This document shows, piece after piece, positions 6,635-12,721 of a stretch of 14,976 nt of DNA. The stretch comes from an uncultured bacterium (lineage in GTDB: Bacteria > Bacillota > Clostridia > Lachnospirales > Lachnospiraceae), in assembly GCA_945871045.1 (NCBI GenBank), contig CAMBUC010000017.1:1-14976 (forward strand). The letters run 5' to 3'. Numbering within the stretch: the stretch's first letter is position 1; the number at the start of each line of letters is the position of its first letter. A program made the translations under genes and the position numbers. The notes beneath the pieces are model-generated. The model was not told the DNA's origin and made no database searches. It saw nothing but the letters and a program-made list of their open reading frames with translations.

Positions 6635-8509
6635 TCACGCCTCAGGGTGAAAGAAGTCGTAAACTGCCTGCGCCGCCCGCTCGTTCATGGATTCGGCAGC
6701 GGCGAGTTCTTCCACAGTGGCAGCACGGATTGCATCGATGGATTGGAAGGTGCGCATGAGAGTTTTCCTTCGTGCCGGTCCGATACCGGGTATGTCATCT
6801 AACACGGAACGTACCTGCTCTTTGCTGCGCAGCGACCTGTGATACTCGATGGCAAAGCGATGTGCCTCATCCTGAATCCGCGTGATGAGGCGAAAGGCTT
6901 CGCTGTGCGTGTCGATGGGAAGTTCTACATTGTTATAGTATAACCCTCTGGTCCGGTGATTATCATCTTTTACCATTCCACATACAGGAATGTGCAGATC
7001 CAACTCTTTTAATACCTGCAATGCAATATTTACCTGTCCTCTTCCTCCATCCATGAGGATCAGATCCGGAAACCGTGTGAAACTGCCGTATTCTTCATCC
7101 CTGTCGCGGGTCTTGCACTCCTCTAACTCACGAAGTCCATGTTCGAACCGTCTGGTGAGCACCTCATGCATGGACGCATAATCGTCCGGTCCTGCAACCG
7201 TACGCAGTTTAAATTTGCGGTAATCGCTTCGGCTCGGTTTTCCTTTCTCGTAAACGACCATCGAGCCAACAGACTCAAAGCCGTTGGTATTGGATATATC
7301 ATAAGCTTCCAAGCGCTGCACGTTCTCCCGGGGAAGAGACAGCAGATCAGCCAGTTCTTTCACTGCGCCGATGGTCCGGCCTTCCTCCCGTCTGATCTTT
7401 TCGCGGTCCTGTGTCAGCACGATCATCGCATTCTTTTCCGCCAATTCCACGAGTTTTTCTTTCGTCCCGCGTTTCGGTACACGGAGATATACCCGCTGGC
7501 CCTTTTTCTTTGCCAGCCACTCCTCGATGATCTCACGATCCTCAATATCGGTCTGAAGCATCAGTTCCCGTGGAATATACGGGGTTCCTGCATAGAACTG
7601 TTTGATAAATGCCGACAAAATCTGCGCCGGGCTGTCTTCATTGACGATACGCAAATAAAAATGGTCTCTGCCGATCATCTTTCCGTCCCGGATAAAAAAG
7701 ATCTGCACCACGGCATCCCGCTCATCACAAGCCAATGCTAAAATATCCCGGTCCTCACCGTCTGCATGGGTGATCTTCTGCTTTTGTGCGATCTGCTTCA
7801 CGCTGTTTAAAAGATCCCGATACTCGATCGCCTTTTCAAAATCCAGATGGTCCGAGGCTTCTTCCATTTTTTCCTGTAACATGCGAAGCACCGGCTGATA
7901 GCGGCCATTCAGAAAATCCAGCACCCCATCGATCTGTTTTTTGTATTCCTCTTTTGTAATGTACCCCTGACAGGGGGCCTGACATTGATGAATGTGATAA
8001 TTCAGGCAGGCACGCTGGGCACCGATATCCTTTGGCAGATTTCGGTTACAGGTACGGATCTGATATAATTTATGGATGAGGCCGATGGTATCCTTCACTG
8101 CTCCGGCACTGGTATAGGGTCCAAAATAAACGGATTTATCTTTTTTTAACTGACGCGAAAAAAGGACCCTGGGGAACATCTCCCCCAGCGTCACTTTTAT
8201 ATACGGATACGTCTTGTCATCCGTAAGCATCGTATTATATTTTGGCCGGTGCTCTTTAATGAGATTACACTCTAACACCAGGGCTTCCAACTCGGAATCT
8301 GTCACGATATATTCAAAGCGGGCAATCTGCTGAACCATCCGGTCTTTTTTGATCCCCTCGTGATGGCTTGCCTGAAAATACTGCCGGACGCGATGTCTTA
8401 AGGAAAGTGCCTTTCCTATATAGATGATCGCGTCCTTATTGTCGTGCATCAGATACACTCCGGGTTTATTGGGAAGTTTCGATAATTCTTCAGCAAGATC
8501 AAACTCCAT
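6635..8509 (-). CDS. uvrC: Excinuclease ABC subunit C (UvrC)
   Basis: Nuclease of nucleotide excision repair that makes the 3' and 5' incisions around a lesion marked by UvrB. The 624 residues match a full-length UvrC. The GIY-YIG domain spans about 13-95 (GVYL 17-20, YIGKA 30-34, Arg near 40, and LECNLIKEHRPKYN with Glu80). The UvrB-interacting UVR motif lies at about 200-240. The RNase H-like endonuclease domain contains EAYDISNTNGFESVGSMVVY, DLILMDGGRGQVN and EAHRFAIEYHR. The C-terminal double helix-hairpin-helix begins at LDDIPGIGPARRKTLM. ATG at 8509 has a GGAAG site 6 nt upstream. It starts 30 nt after the end of ftsH with no terminator or promoter visible between, so it is probably expressed from the ftsH promoter. 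Confidence 0.97.
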   Translation of the reverse strand: MEFDLAEELSKLPNKPGVYLMHDNKDAIIYIGKALSLRHRVRQYFQASHHEGIKKDRMVQQIARFEYIVTDSELEALVLECNLIKEHRPKYNTMLTDDKTYPYIKVTLGEMFPRVLFSRQLKKDKSVYFGPYTSAGAVKDTIGLIHKLYQIRTCNRNLPKDIGAQRACLNYHIHQCQAPCQGYITKEEYKKQIDGVLDFLNGRYQPVLRMLQEKMEEASDHLDFEKAIEYRDLLNSVKQIAQKQKITHADGEDRDILALACDERDAVVQIFFIRDGKMIGRDHFYLRIVNEDSPAQILSAFIKQFYAGTPYIPRELMLQTDIEDREIIEEWLAKKKGQRVYLRVPKRGTKEKLVELAEKNAMIVLTQDREKIRREEGRTIGAVKELADLLSLPRENVQRLEAYDISNTNGFESVGSMVVYEKGKPSRSDYRKFKLRTVAGPDDYASMHEVLTRRFEHGLRELEECKTRDRDEEYGSFTRFPDLILMDGGRGQVNIALQVLKELDLHIPVCGMVKDDNHRTRGLYYNNVELPIDTHSEAFRLITRIQDEAHRFAIEYHRSLRSKEQVRSVLDDIPGIGPARRKTLMRTFQSIDAIRAATVEELAAAESMNERAAQAVYDFFHPEA

Positions 8510-8539
8510 ACGGTGCTTCCTTTCACATTATAACCGTCT

Positions 8540-10579
8540 CTATGACTGTGAGCCCTCTTCCGCAGCATCCGGATCTTTTACCAGATCCGCATCGCCGGTC
8601 GGCTCTACATAGATCACATCAGATACCTGTGTATCAGCTGTTTTCTCCTCTGCGGAAGGTTCTTGTTTCTCCTCCGCCTCCGGAAGTCCCTTCATTTCAC
8701 GGAAGATCTTCATAAATTCCTTACCGGTAATGGTCTCTTTCTCATACAGATAATCAGAAATACGGTCTAAGATCTCACGGTTTTCTTCCAATAACTGTGT
8801 GGCCTCCAGATACGCATCTTTGATCATCTTCTGAACCACCTTATCGATCTGTGCCGCCGTTTCCTCACCACAGTTGAGTACCGGACGACCATCCAGATAG
8901 CGGTTCTCCACGGACTCCAGACTCATCATGCCGAATTCCTCTGACATGCCGTACTGGGTCACCATTGCACGGGCGATACGCGTTGCCATCTCAATGTCAT
9001 TTGCTGCACCACTGGTGGCAGAGTGGAAGACGATCTCTTCTGCGGCACGCCCTGCCATATACGTCTTGATCTTTGCGACCAATTCATCCTTGGTCTGTAA
9101 GAATTTCTCTTCTTCCGGTGTCTGTAACGTATAACCCAGCGCACCCATGGTACGGGGAACGATGGTGATCTTTTGTACCGGCTCTGTATTTTTCTGTAAT
9201 GCGGCTACCATGGCATGGCCCACTTCATGGTATGCCACGATCTTACGCTCCTGACTGCTCATGGTGCGGTCCTTCTTTTCCTTACCGCCCACTGCCACGA
9301 TCTCAAATGCCTCAAACAGATCACTCTGGTTCACAAACGCACGTCCGTGTTTGACTGCAATGATCGCAGCTTCGTTGATAATATTGGCAAGATCTGATCC
9401 TACCAGACCGGCAGAGGCCAGTGCGATAGCATCCAGATCCACCGTCTCATCCATTTTTACATCTTTCGAATGTACCTTTAAGGTTTCTAAACGTCCCTTC
9501 TGATCCGGTTTATCTACGATGATCCGGCGATCGAAACGTCCGGGACGAAGTAATGCCTTATCCAGTACCTCCGGACGGTTCGTTGCCGCAAGGATCAGAA
9601 GACCTTTGGAAGTATCAAAACCATCCATCTCTGCCAGCAGCTGATTCAACGTCTGCTCCCGCTCATCGTTTCCGCCGTAACGGGTATCACGGCTCTTTCC
9701 GATGGCATCGATCTCATCAATAAAGATGATACAGGGCGCCTGTTTCTGTGCCTCTTTAAACAAATCTCTGACACGGGAAGCTCCCACTCCAACAAACATC
9801 TCGACGAAGTCGGAACCTGCCAATGAAAAGAACGGAACGCCTGCCTCTCCGGCCACCGCTTTTGCCAGCAATGTTTTACCGGTTCCGGGAGGTCCTACGA
9901 GAAGCGCTCCCTTGGGCAGTTTCGCACCGATCTGTGTATATTTCTTCGGATTGTGCAGGAAATCTACCACCTCCTGCAAAGATTCCTTCGCCTCATCCTG
10001 TCCGGCCACATCCTTGAAGGTAACGCCAGTCTTTTTTTCCACATATACCTTGGCAGTGCTTTTTCCAACGCCCATGGCGCCGCCGCCCATGCGCTTCATA
10101 AGGAATCCCATCAAAAACCAGATGAGAACCAGAGGAAGCATAAAACTTACAATATTATAGATCCAGCCTGCCGTGTTATCCGGGATCTCGCCCTTGATAT
10201 CCACACCCGCTTCCTTTAACATCGGAACAAGGTCTTCATCTCCCACATAGCCGGTGTAATAAGTGATCGCGATCACTTCATCTCCCACTTTTTTCGGGGT
10301 AATATCGATCTGCTGTGCGCTTAATTCTACCTTCTCTACTTTTCCTTCCGATACCATCTGAAGAAATTCCGAGTAAGAGATCTCGCGAGCAGTCATCTGT
10401 GTCTGCCATTTACTGATCAAACTCATAAAAAGCAGCGCAACAAGTGTGATGAGCACAAACATCATCACCATCTGGCCGTTTTTGTTGTTTCGGCCGCCAT
10501 TCCCACGGTTATTATTGCCACCGTTGTTATTGTTGTTGTTCGGATTGTTACCTCCGCCGCCAAAATTGCCGTTTTCCAT
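8540..10579 (-). CDS. ftsH: ATP-dependent zinc metalloprotease FtsH
   Basis: Membrane-anchored AAA+ protease that degrades misfolded membrane proteins and regulatory substrates. From ATG at 10579 it has 679 residues. An Asn/Gly-rich cytoplasmic tail (2-36) precedes TM1 (about 37-56), an external domain (57-138), TM2 (about 139-160), Walker A GPPGTGKT (229-236), Walker B IIFIDEID (284-291), the second region of homology (RPEVLDKALLRPGRFDRR, 335-352), zinc motif HEVGH (451-455) and the third-ligand Asp528 in GAANDIEMAT. A strongly acidic tail ends the protein. An in-frame GTG at 10645 would add 22 residues, but the predicted transcription start lies at about 10647, leaving no leader, so the ATG is preferred even though its ribosome site (GGGA) is weak. 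It heads a unit with uvrC. Confidence 0.96.
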   Translation of the reverse strand: MENGNFGGGGNNPNNNNNNGGNNNRGNGGRNNKNGQMVMMFVLITLVALLFMSLISKWQTQMTAREISYSEFLQMVSEGKVEKVELSAQQIDITPKKVGDEVIAITYYTGYVGDEDLVPMLKEAGVDIKGEIPDNTAGWIYNIVSFMLPLVLIWFLMGFLMKRMGGGAMGVGKSTAKVYVEKKTGVTFKDVAGQDEAKESLQEVVDFLHNPKKYTQIGAKLPKGALLVGPPGTGKTLLAKAVAGEAGVPFFSLAGSDFVEMFVGVGASRVRDLFKEAQKQAPCIIFIDEIDAIGKSRDTRYGGNDEREQTLNQLLAEMDGFDTSKGLLILAATNRPEVLDKALLRPGRFDRRIIVDKPDQKGRLETLKVHSKDVKMDETVDLDAIALASAGLVGSDLANIINEAAIIAVKHGRAFVNQSDLFEAFEIVAVGGKEKKDRTMSSQERKIVAYHEVGHAMVAALQKNTEPVQKITIVPRTMGALGYTLQTPEEEKFLQTKDELVAKIKTYMAGRAAEEIVFHSATSGAANDIEMATRIARAMVTQYGMSEEFGMMSLESVENRYLDGRPVLNCGEETAAQIDKVVQKMIKDAYLEATQLLEENREILDRISDYLYEKETITGKEFMKIFREMKGLPEAEEKQEPSAEEKTADTQVSDVIYVEPTGDADLVKDPDAAEEGSQS

Positions 10580-10653
10580 ACTGTTTTTCCCAACTTTCTT
10601 ATCTACTGTATCGATCGCAGTCAGGTTTGTAACTGCAATAAACACTTCCTACC

Positions 10654-10682
10654 ATTATAAGAGCAATCCCCTATGATTTCAA
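10654..10682 (-). promoter_or_regulatory. Sigma-A promoter of ftsH-uvrC
   Basis: On the minus strand TTGAAA (10677-10682), 17 nt, then a perfect TATAAT (10654-10659). The predicted start at about 10647 gives a leader of about 68 nt to the ATG at 10579 and argues against the upstream GTG at 10645. Direct repeats at 10700-10720 lie about 19 bp upstream of the -35 box. Confidence 0.8.
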
Positions 10683-10699
10683 TATGTACTTTTTCATTT

Positions 10700-10720
10700 T
10701 TTCTAAACATTTTCTAAACA
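10700..10720. repeat. Direct decamer repeat with 11-bp period upstream of ftsH promoter
   Basis: The + strand shows TTTCTAAACA at 10700-10709 and again at 10711-10720. On the ftsH strand this reads TGTTTAGAAAA repeated in phase, i.e. TTTAGA-N5-TTTAGA. One-turn direct repeats of about 6 bp are the usual form of binding sites for OmpR/PhoB-family response regulators. The half-site TGTTTA is close to, but not identical with, the WalR box TGTWAH. Confidence 0.5.
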
Positions 10721-10795
10721 AAGCCTGAACTTTCCAGTTTCTTTTCGATGGTTTTTATGAGATCTTTTTAAAACGGCTTGCATGAAATTAGCCCC

Positions 10796-10828
10796 AAAAA
10801 GAACACGCCAAAGATCCGGCGTGTTCTT
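10796..10828 (-). terminator. Rho-independent terminator of the PAP2-LytTR operon
   Basis: An 11-bp perfect stem (AAGAACACGCC at 10799-10809 with GGCGTGTTCTT at 10818-10828) encloses an 8-nt loop. On the minus strand it is followed directly by a T-run (10796-10800). It lies 48 nt after the LytTR gene stop and well before the ftsH promoter, separating the two units. Confidence 0.85.
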
Positions 10829-10876
10829 ACTCCTTTTTTATGATGGTTCGTAATCTGTATATTTCCTTTTTCTTAC

Positions 10877-11638
10877 TTATGATGTTTCTTGTTCATGCCC
10901 TTTTCCAAGCAGCATAATGTCTTCCAGGTCAAACAGGATGCACCCGCAATGACCTTTGAAGGTGGGAAAACAGATCACCTTCAGATATCTGTCAACCTCC
11001 GGGCTATATTCCGTTAATTCCAATCTTTCGCCAAAGAGCGTGGCCCGCTCGTATGCCCGCAGCCACTTGGTCTCCATGTTTCGAAACAGACTGCCAAAAG
11101 AATTTTCAATCAGCTGCTCCAAGGGCAACCGTTCCAGTTCTGCCAGTTTTTGATTGCCATATTTAAAGACCCAGTCTACCGCATGCCGCTCCTCATCAAA
11201 CACCATCTCGATGTCCGCAAAGGCAAAAGGCATCTGTTCAAAACTTTTATAATACTCCCGGTACTCCTCCGCTGTCTTTGGAACCCCGTCCCGGATAAAA
11301 CTGCCCACAATTCGCTTTTGTATTTTACAAAAGGAATCGATGATCCACTTTTTTTTGCGCAGCGTATATTCCAGTTGTTCCCCATTATTTAAGTTAATGT
11401 AATCTGATATCTCATGGATCGCCAGAACAGAGACCAGACATCCTCTGTGCACCTTGATAAATCCCTCCCCCAGCTGTTTCTCCAGACTGCCTAAAGACAT
11501 CCGGGTTTCAATGATCTTTCCCCCGGAAACATGGATCTCTACGTTTTTTCCGCGCATCATCAGATACAAGATGGAATCTGTGCGAAGAATGATCTTTTTT
11601 CTGTGTGATATGATCGTTATGTGTGTTACTTCCTGCAA
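10877..11638 (-). CDS. LytTR DNA-binding domain protein with C-terminal PAS-like domain
   Basis: A 253-residue predicted regulator. Residues 5-112 form a LytTR domain (KKIILRTDSILYLMMRGKNVEIH, then EGFIKVHRGCLVSVLAIHEI with the conserved HR-x-LV pattern). Residues about 135-240 resemble a PAS fold (FAFADIEMVFDEERHAVDWVFKYGNQKLAELE ... GCILFDLEDI). LytTR domains are usually C-terminal to a receiver domain; here DNA binding comes first and no receiver or membrane segment is seen. The start is TTG at 11638: GAGGTGAT lies about 6 nt upstream, and the next in-frame ATG would cut into the LytTR domain. It follows the PAP2-like gene by 31 nt and ends before a strong terminator, so the two form an operon. 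The signal sensed is unknown. Confidence 0.82.
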   Translation of the reverse strand: MQEVTHITIISHRKKIILRTDSILYLMMRGKNVEIHVSGGKIIETRMSLGSLEKQLGEGFIKVHRGCLVSVLAIHEISDYINLNNGEQLEYTLRKKKWIIDSFCKIQKRIVGSFIRDGVPKTAEEYREYYKSFEQMPFAFADIEMVFDEERHAVDWVFKYGNQKLAELERLPLEQLIENSFGSLFRNMETKWLRAYERATLFGERLELTEYSPEVDRYLKVICFPTFKGHCGCILFDLEDIMLLGKGHEQETS

Positions 11639-11669
11639 TATCTATCACCTCATCTTTATCTTCAGAAAC

Positions 11670-12140
11670 TTATGATACATAACATAAATTCAATAAAAAT
11701 GCCATCACGCAGCCCGTCAGGCATCCAATCAAAACCTGTGCCGGTGTATGCCCGACAAACTCCTTTAACCGTTCCTCCGGAAGCCCCGGATTATCCTTTG
11801 AAAACAGGCTTACCAACTCATTCAGAAGTTTTGCCTGTTTTCCTGTTTCCAAACGCACCCCCATCGCATCCCGCATGGTGATCATTGCAAGTATCACACA
11901 GATCGCAAACTGAAACGATCCGATTCCATATACGATACCTGCGGATGCTGCCACGCAGCTGACCGTGGATGAATGGGCGGAAGGCATTCCCCCGTCTCCC
12001 CAAAAACGGCTGATATCCAGTCTATGATTTAAGATCGCATCAAGGACCGTTTTACAAAACTGCGCCGAAAACCATCCGGCGATGCCTCCCATAAGCACCT
12101 GATTACTGATAATTTGTGAAAAAATAGTTTTTGCTGTCAT
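11670..12140 (-). CDS. Divergent PAP2 family (YuiD-like) integral membrane protein
   Basis: A 156-residue membrane protein of the DUF212/YuiD type, related to PAP2 phosphatases and of unproven substrate. Characteristic motifs are GGMPSAHSS (50-58), MRDAMGVRLETGKQA (89-103) and KEFVGHTPAQVLIG (126-139), with His56 and His131 matching the PAP2-like histidines. Hydrophobic segments lie at about 15-33, 60-88 and 136-153. ATG at 12140 has an AAGGAAG site. An in-frame GTG at 12203 and ATG at 12173 are rejected because the predicted -10 box (12194-12199) lies downstream of the GTG and the ATG lacks a ribosome site; the chosen length matches B. subtilis YuiD (about 158). It is first in an operon with the LytTR-PAS gene. 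Confidence 0.9.
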   Translation of the reverse strand: MTAKTIFSQIISNQVLMGGIAGWFSAQFCKTVLDAILNHRLDISRFWGDGGMPSAHSSTVSCVAASAGIVYGIGSFQFAICVILAMITMRDAMGVRLETGKQAKLLNELVSLFSKDNPGLPEERLKEFVGHTPAQVLIGCLTGCVMAFLLNLCYVS

Positions 12141-12193
12141 TCTTTTTCTTCCTTTTCGGCTGTATCTGTGCATGTTGCCATACTCATGTGTCC

Positions 12194-12222
12194 ATTTTAG
12201 CACAGGTAAGGTACAATCACAA
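12194..12222 (-). promoter_or_regulatory. Promoter of the PAP2-LytTR operon
   Basis: On the minus strand TTGTGA (12217-12222), 17 nt, TAAAAT (12194-12199). The predicted start is near 12187, leaving a leader of about 47 nt before the ATG at 12140. This position excludes the longer open frame as coding. Confidence 0.65.
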
Positions 12223-12263
12223 GATTTTCACACCGCACAATCTTCGGAATATTTTGTAATTCC

Positions 12264-12283
12264 TTTAGATTTATTTTAGATTT
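12264..12283. repeat. Direct repeat TTTAGATTT, 11-bp period, upstream of the PAP2 promoter
   Basis: TTTAGATTT occurs at 12264-12272 and 12275-12283, one helical turn apart. Weaker phased copies flank it (TTTGTAATT at 12253 and TTTATGTTT at 12286). The core TTTAGA-N5-TTTAGA is the same as that on the ftsH strand at 10702-10718. It lies about 42 bp upstream of the PAP2 -35 box. It may be a response-regulator site or simply curved DNA from phased T-tracts. Confidence 0.45.
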
Positions 12284-12335
12284 CTTTTATGTTTCGTACA
12301 CATTTCGGACACAATTTCCTTTTATACTATGTACT

Positions 12336-12353
12336 ATCAACAGAGATGTTGAT
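12336..12353. repeat. Small hairpin with GAGA tetraloop
   Basis: ATCAACA (12336-12342) and TGTTGAT (12347-12353) pair perfectly around GAGA, a GNRA-type tetraloop if transcribed rightward. It lies 48 nt before an orphan terminator and could be the 5' stem of a short RNA. No convincing promoter was found just upstream (TATACT at 12323-12328 lacks a good -35 box). Confidence 0.4.
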
Positions 12354-12401
12354 GCAACAATTCCCTATATAGATGTAACATTTTCATAACTAAACTCCTC
12401 G

Positions 12402-12431
12402 AAAAAACGATCGCATAAGCGGTCGTTTTTT
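12402..12431. terminator. Orphan bidirectional terminator
   Basis: AAAAAACGATCGC (12402-12414), loop ATAA, GCGGTCGTTTTTT (12419-12431): 13 pairs with one T-G wobble and U-tracts in both directions. No recognisable gene ends at it on either strand. The nearest genes are divergent from this point (PAP2 leftward from 12140, WYL rightward from 12722), so it may end a short noncoding transcript or insulate the two promoters. Confidence 0.7.
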
Positions 12432-12446
12432 CATTGCCTTCATTGC

Positions 12447-12476
12447 CAGAAGTTCGCCAAGTACTCCCCACTTCTG
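12447..12476. repeat. Inverted repeat CAGAAGT / ACTTCTG
   Basis: Seven-bp arms at 12447-12453 and 12470-12476 enclose a 16-nt loop. It sits between the orphan terminator and the tandem repeat array. It could be an operator or a leader stem on the minus strand, where it would be followed by the terminator. No further assignment is supported. Confidence 0.3.
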
Positions 12477-12505
12477 ATCTTCTTCTAGTGCAAAATTGCA
12501 AACTA

Positions 12506-12514
12506 TGATATAAT
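12506..12514 (+). promoter_or_regulatory. Extended -10 element at the start of repeat copy 1
   Basis: TGATATAAT is a perfect -10 box with the TG extension, which can work without a -35 box; no good -35 is visible. The same box, without the TG, recurs at 12587-12592 in copy 2. If active, transcripts would run rightward through the hairpins into the WYL operon. Confidence 0.45.
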
Positions 12515-12664
12515 GAGAGCAAACGAGTCAACATGCTTGCATGATTGACGAGTGTCGAATGGTGATCGTGACCGGGTTTGTCACGATATAATGAGAGCAA
12601 ACGAGTCAACATGCTTGCATGATTGACGAGTGTCGAATGCTGATCATGAGCTGGTTTTGCTCAT
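12507..12664. repeat. Tandem 78/80-bp repeat array, two copies plus the start of a third
   Basis: Copy 1 is 12507-12584 and copy 2 is 12585-12664; a third copy begins at 12665 but diverges after GATATAATG. The first 55 bp of both copies are identical. Each begins GATATAAT and contains a stem GTCAACATG / CATG-A-TTGAC with a CTTG loop (12527-12549 and 12605-12627). Each ends in a second hairpin whose arms differ between copies yet pair: ATCGTGAC/GTCACGAT (12565-12587) and ATCATGAGC/GCTCATGAT (12643-12667). The repeat unit cuts directly into the promoter of the WYL gene. Confidence 0.85.
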
Positions 12665-12672
12665 GATATAAT
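12664..12672 (+). promoter_or_regulatory. Extended -10 promoter of the WYL operon
   Basis: TGATATAAT with TATAAT at 12667-12672. No -35 hexamer is apparent at 16-18 nt; instead the spacer is filled by a 9-bp inverted repeat (12643-12667) whose right arm touches the -10 box. The predicted start near 12679 gives a leader of about 43 nt ending in AAGGAG (12710-12715). Confidence 0.6.
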
Positions 12673-12721
12673 GGTTGCATAGGTTTACCATATATATTTC
12701 ACACACAACAAGGAGCGCAAC

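Noticed and set aside
10580..10645. FtsH extension from a GTG at 10645
   Set aside because: The predicted transcription start from TTGAAA-N17-TATAAT is at about 10647, leaving essentially no leader; the extra 22 residues do not resemble FtsH N-termini.
12141..12203. Longer PAP2-like frame starting at GTG 12203
   Set aside because: The promoter -10 box lies inside this stretch, and the shorter form has a good ribosome site and the usual family length.
12400..12506. Riboswitch on the minus strand (inverted repeat followed by terminator)
   Set aside because: No known aptamer signature was recognised, no promoter was found, and no gene follows in the right position.
12565..12587. Rho-independent terminator at the repeat hairpins
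   Set aside because: The stems are followed by GATATAATG rather than a U-tract, on either strand.
12337..12612. Minus-strand open frame of 91 codons across the tandem repeats, with the peptide MLTRLLSLY encoded twice
   Set aside because: It runs through the repeat array, the inverted repeat and both strands of the orphan terminator, has no convincing ribosome site, and its internal peptide repeat simply mirrors the DNA repeat.
12507..12664. CRISPR-like array
   Set aside because: Only two near-identical 78/80-bp units in direct contact, with no unique spacers and no cas genes.
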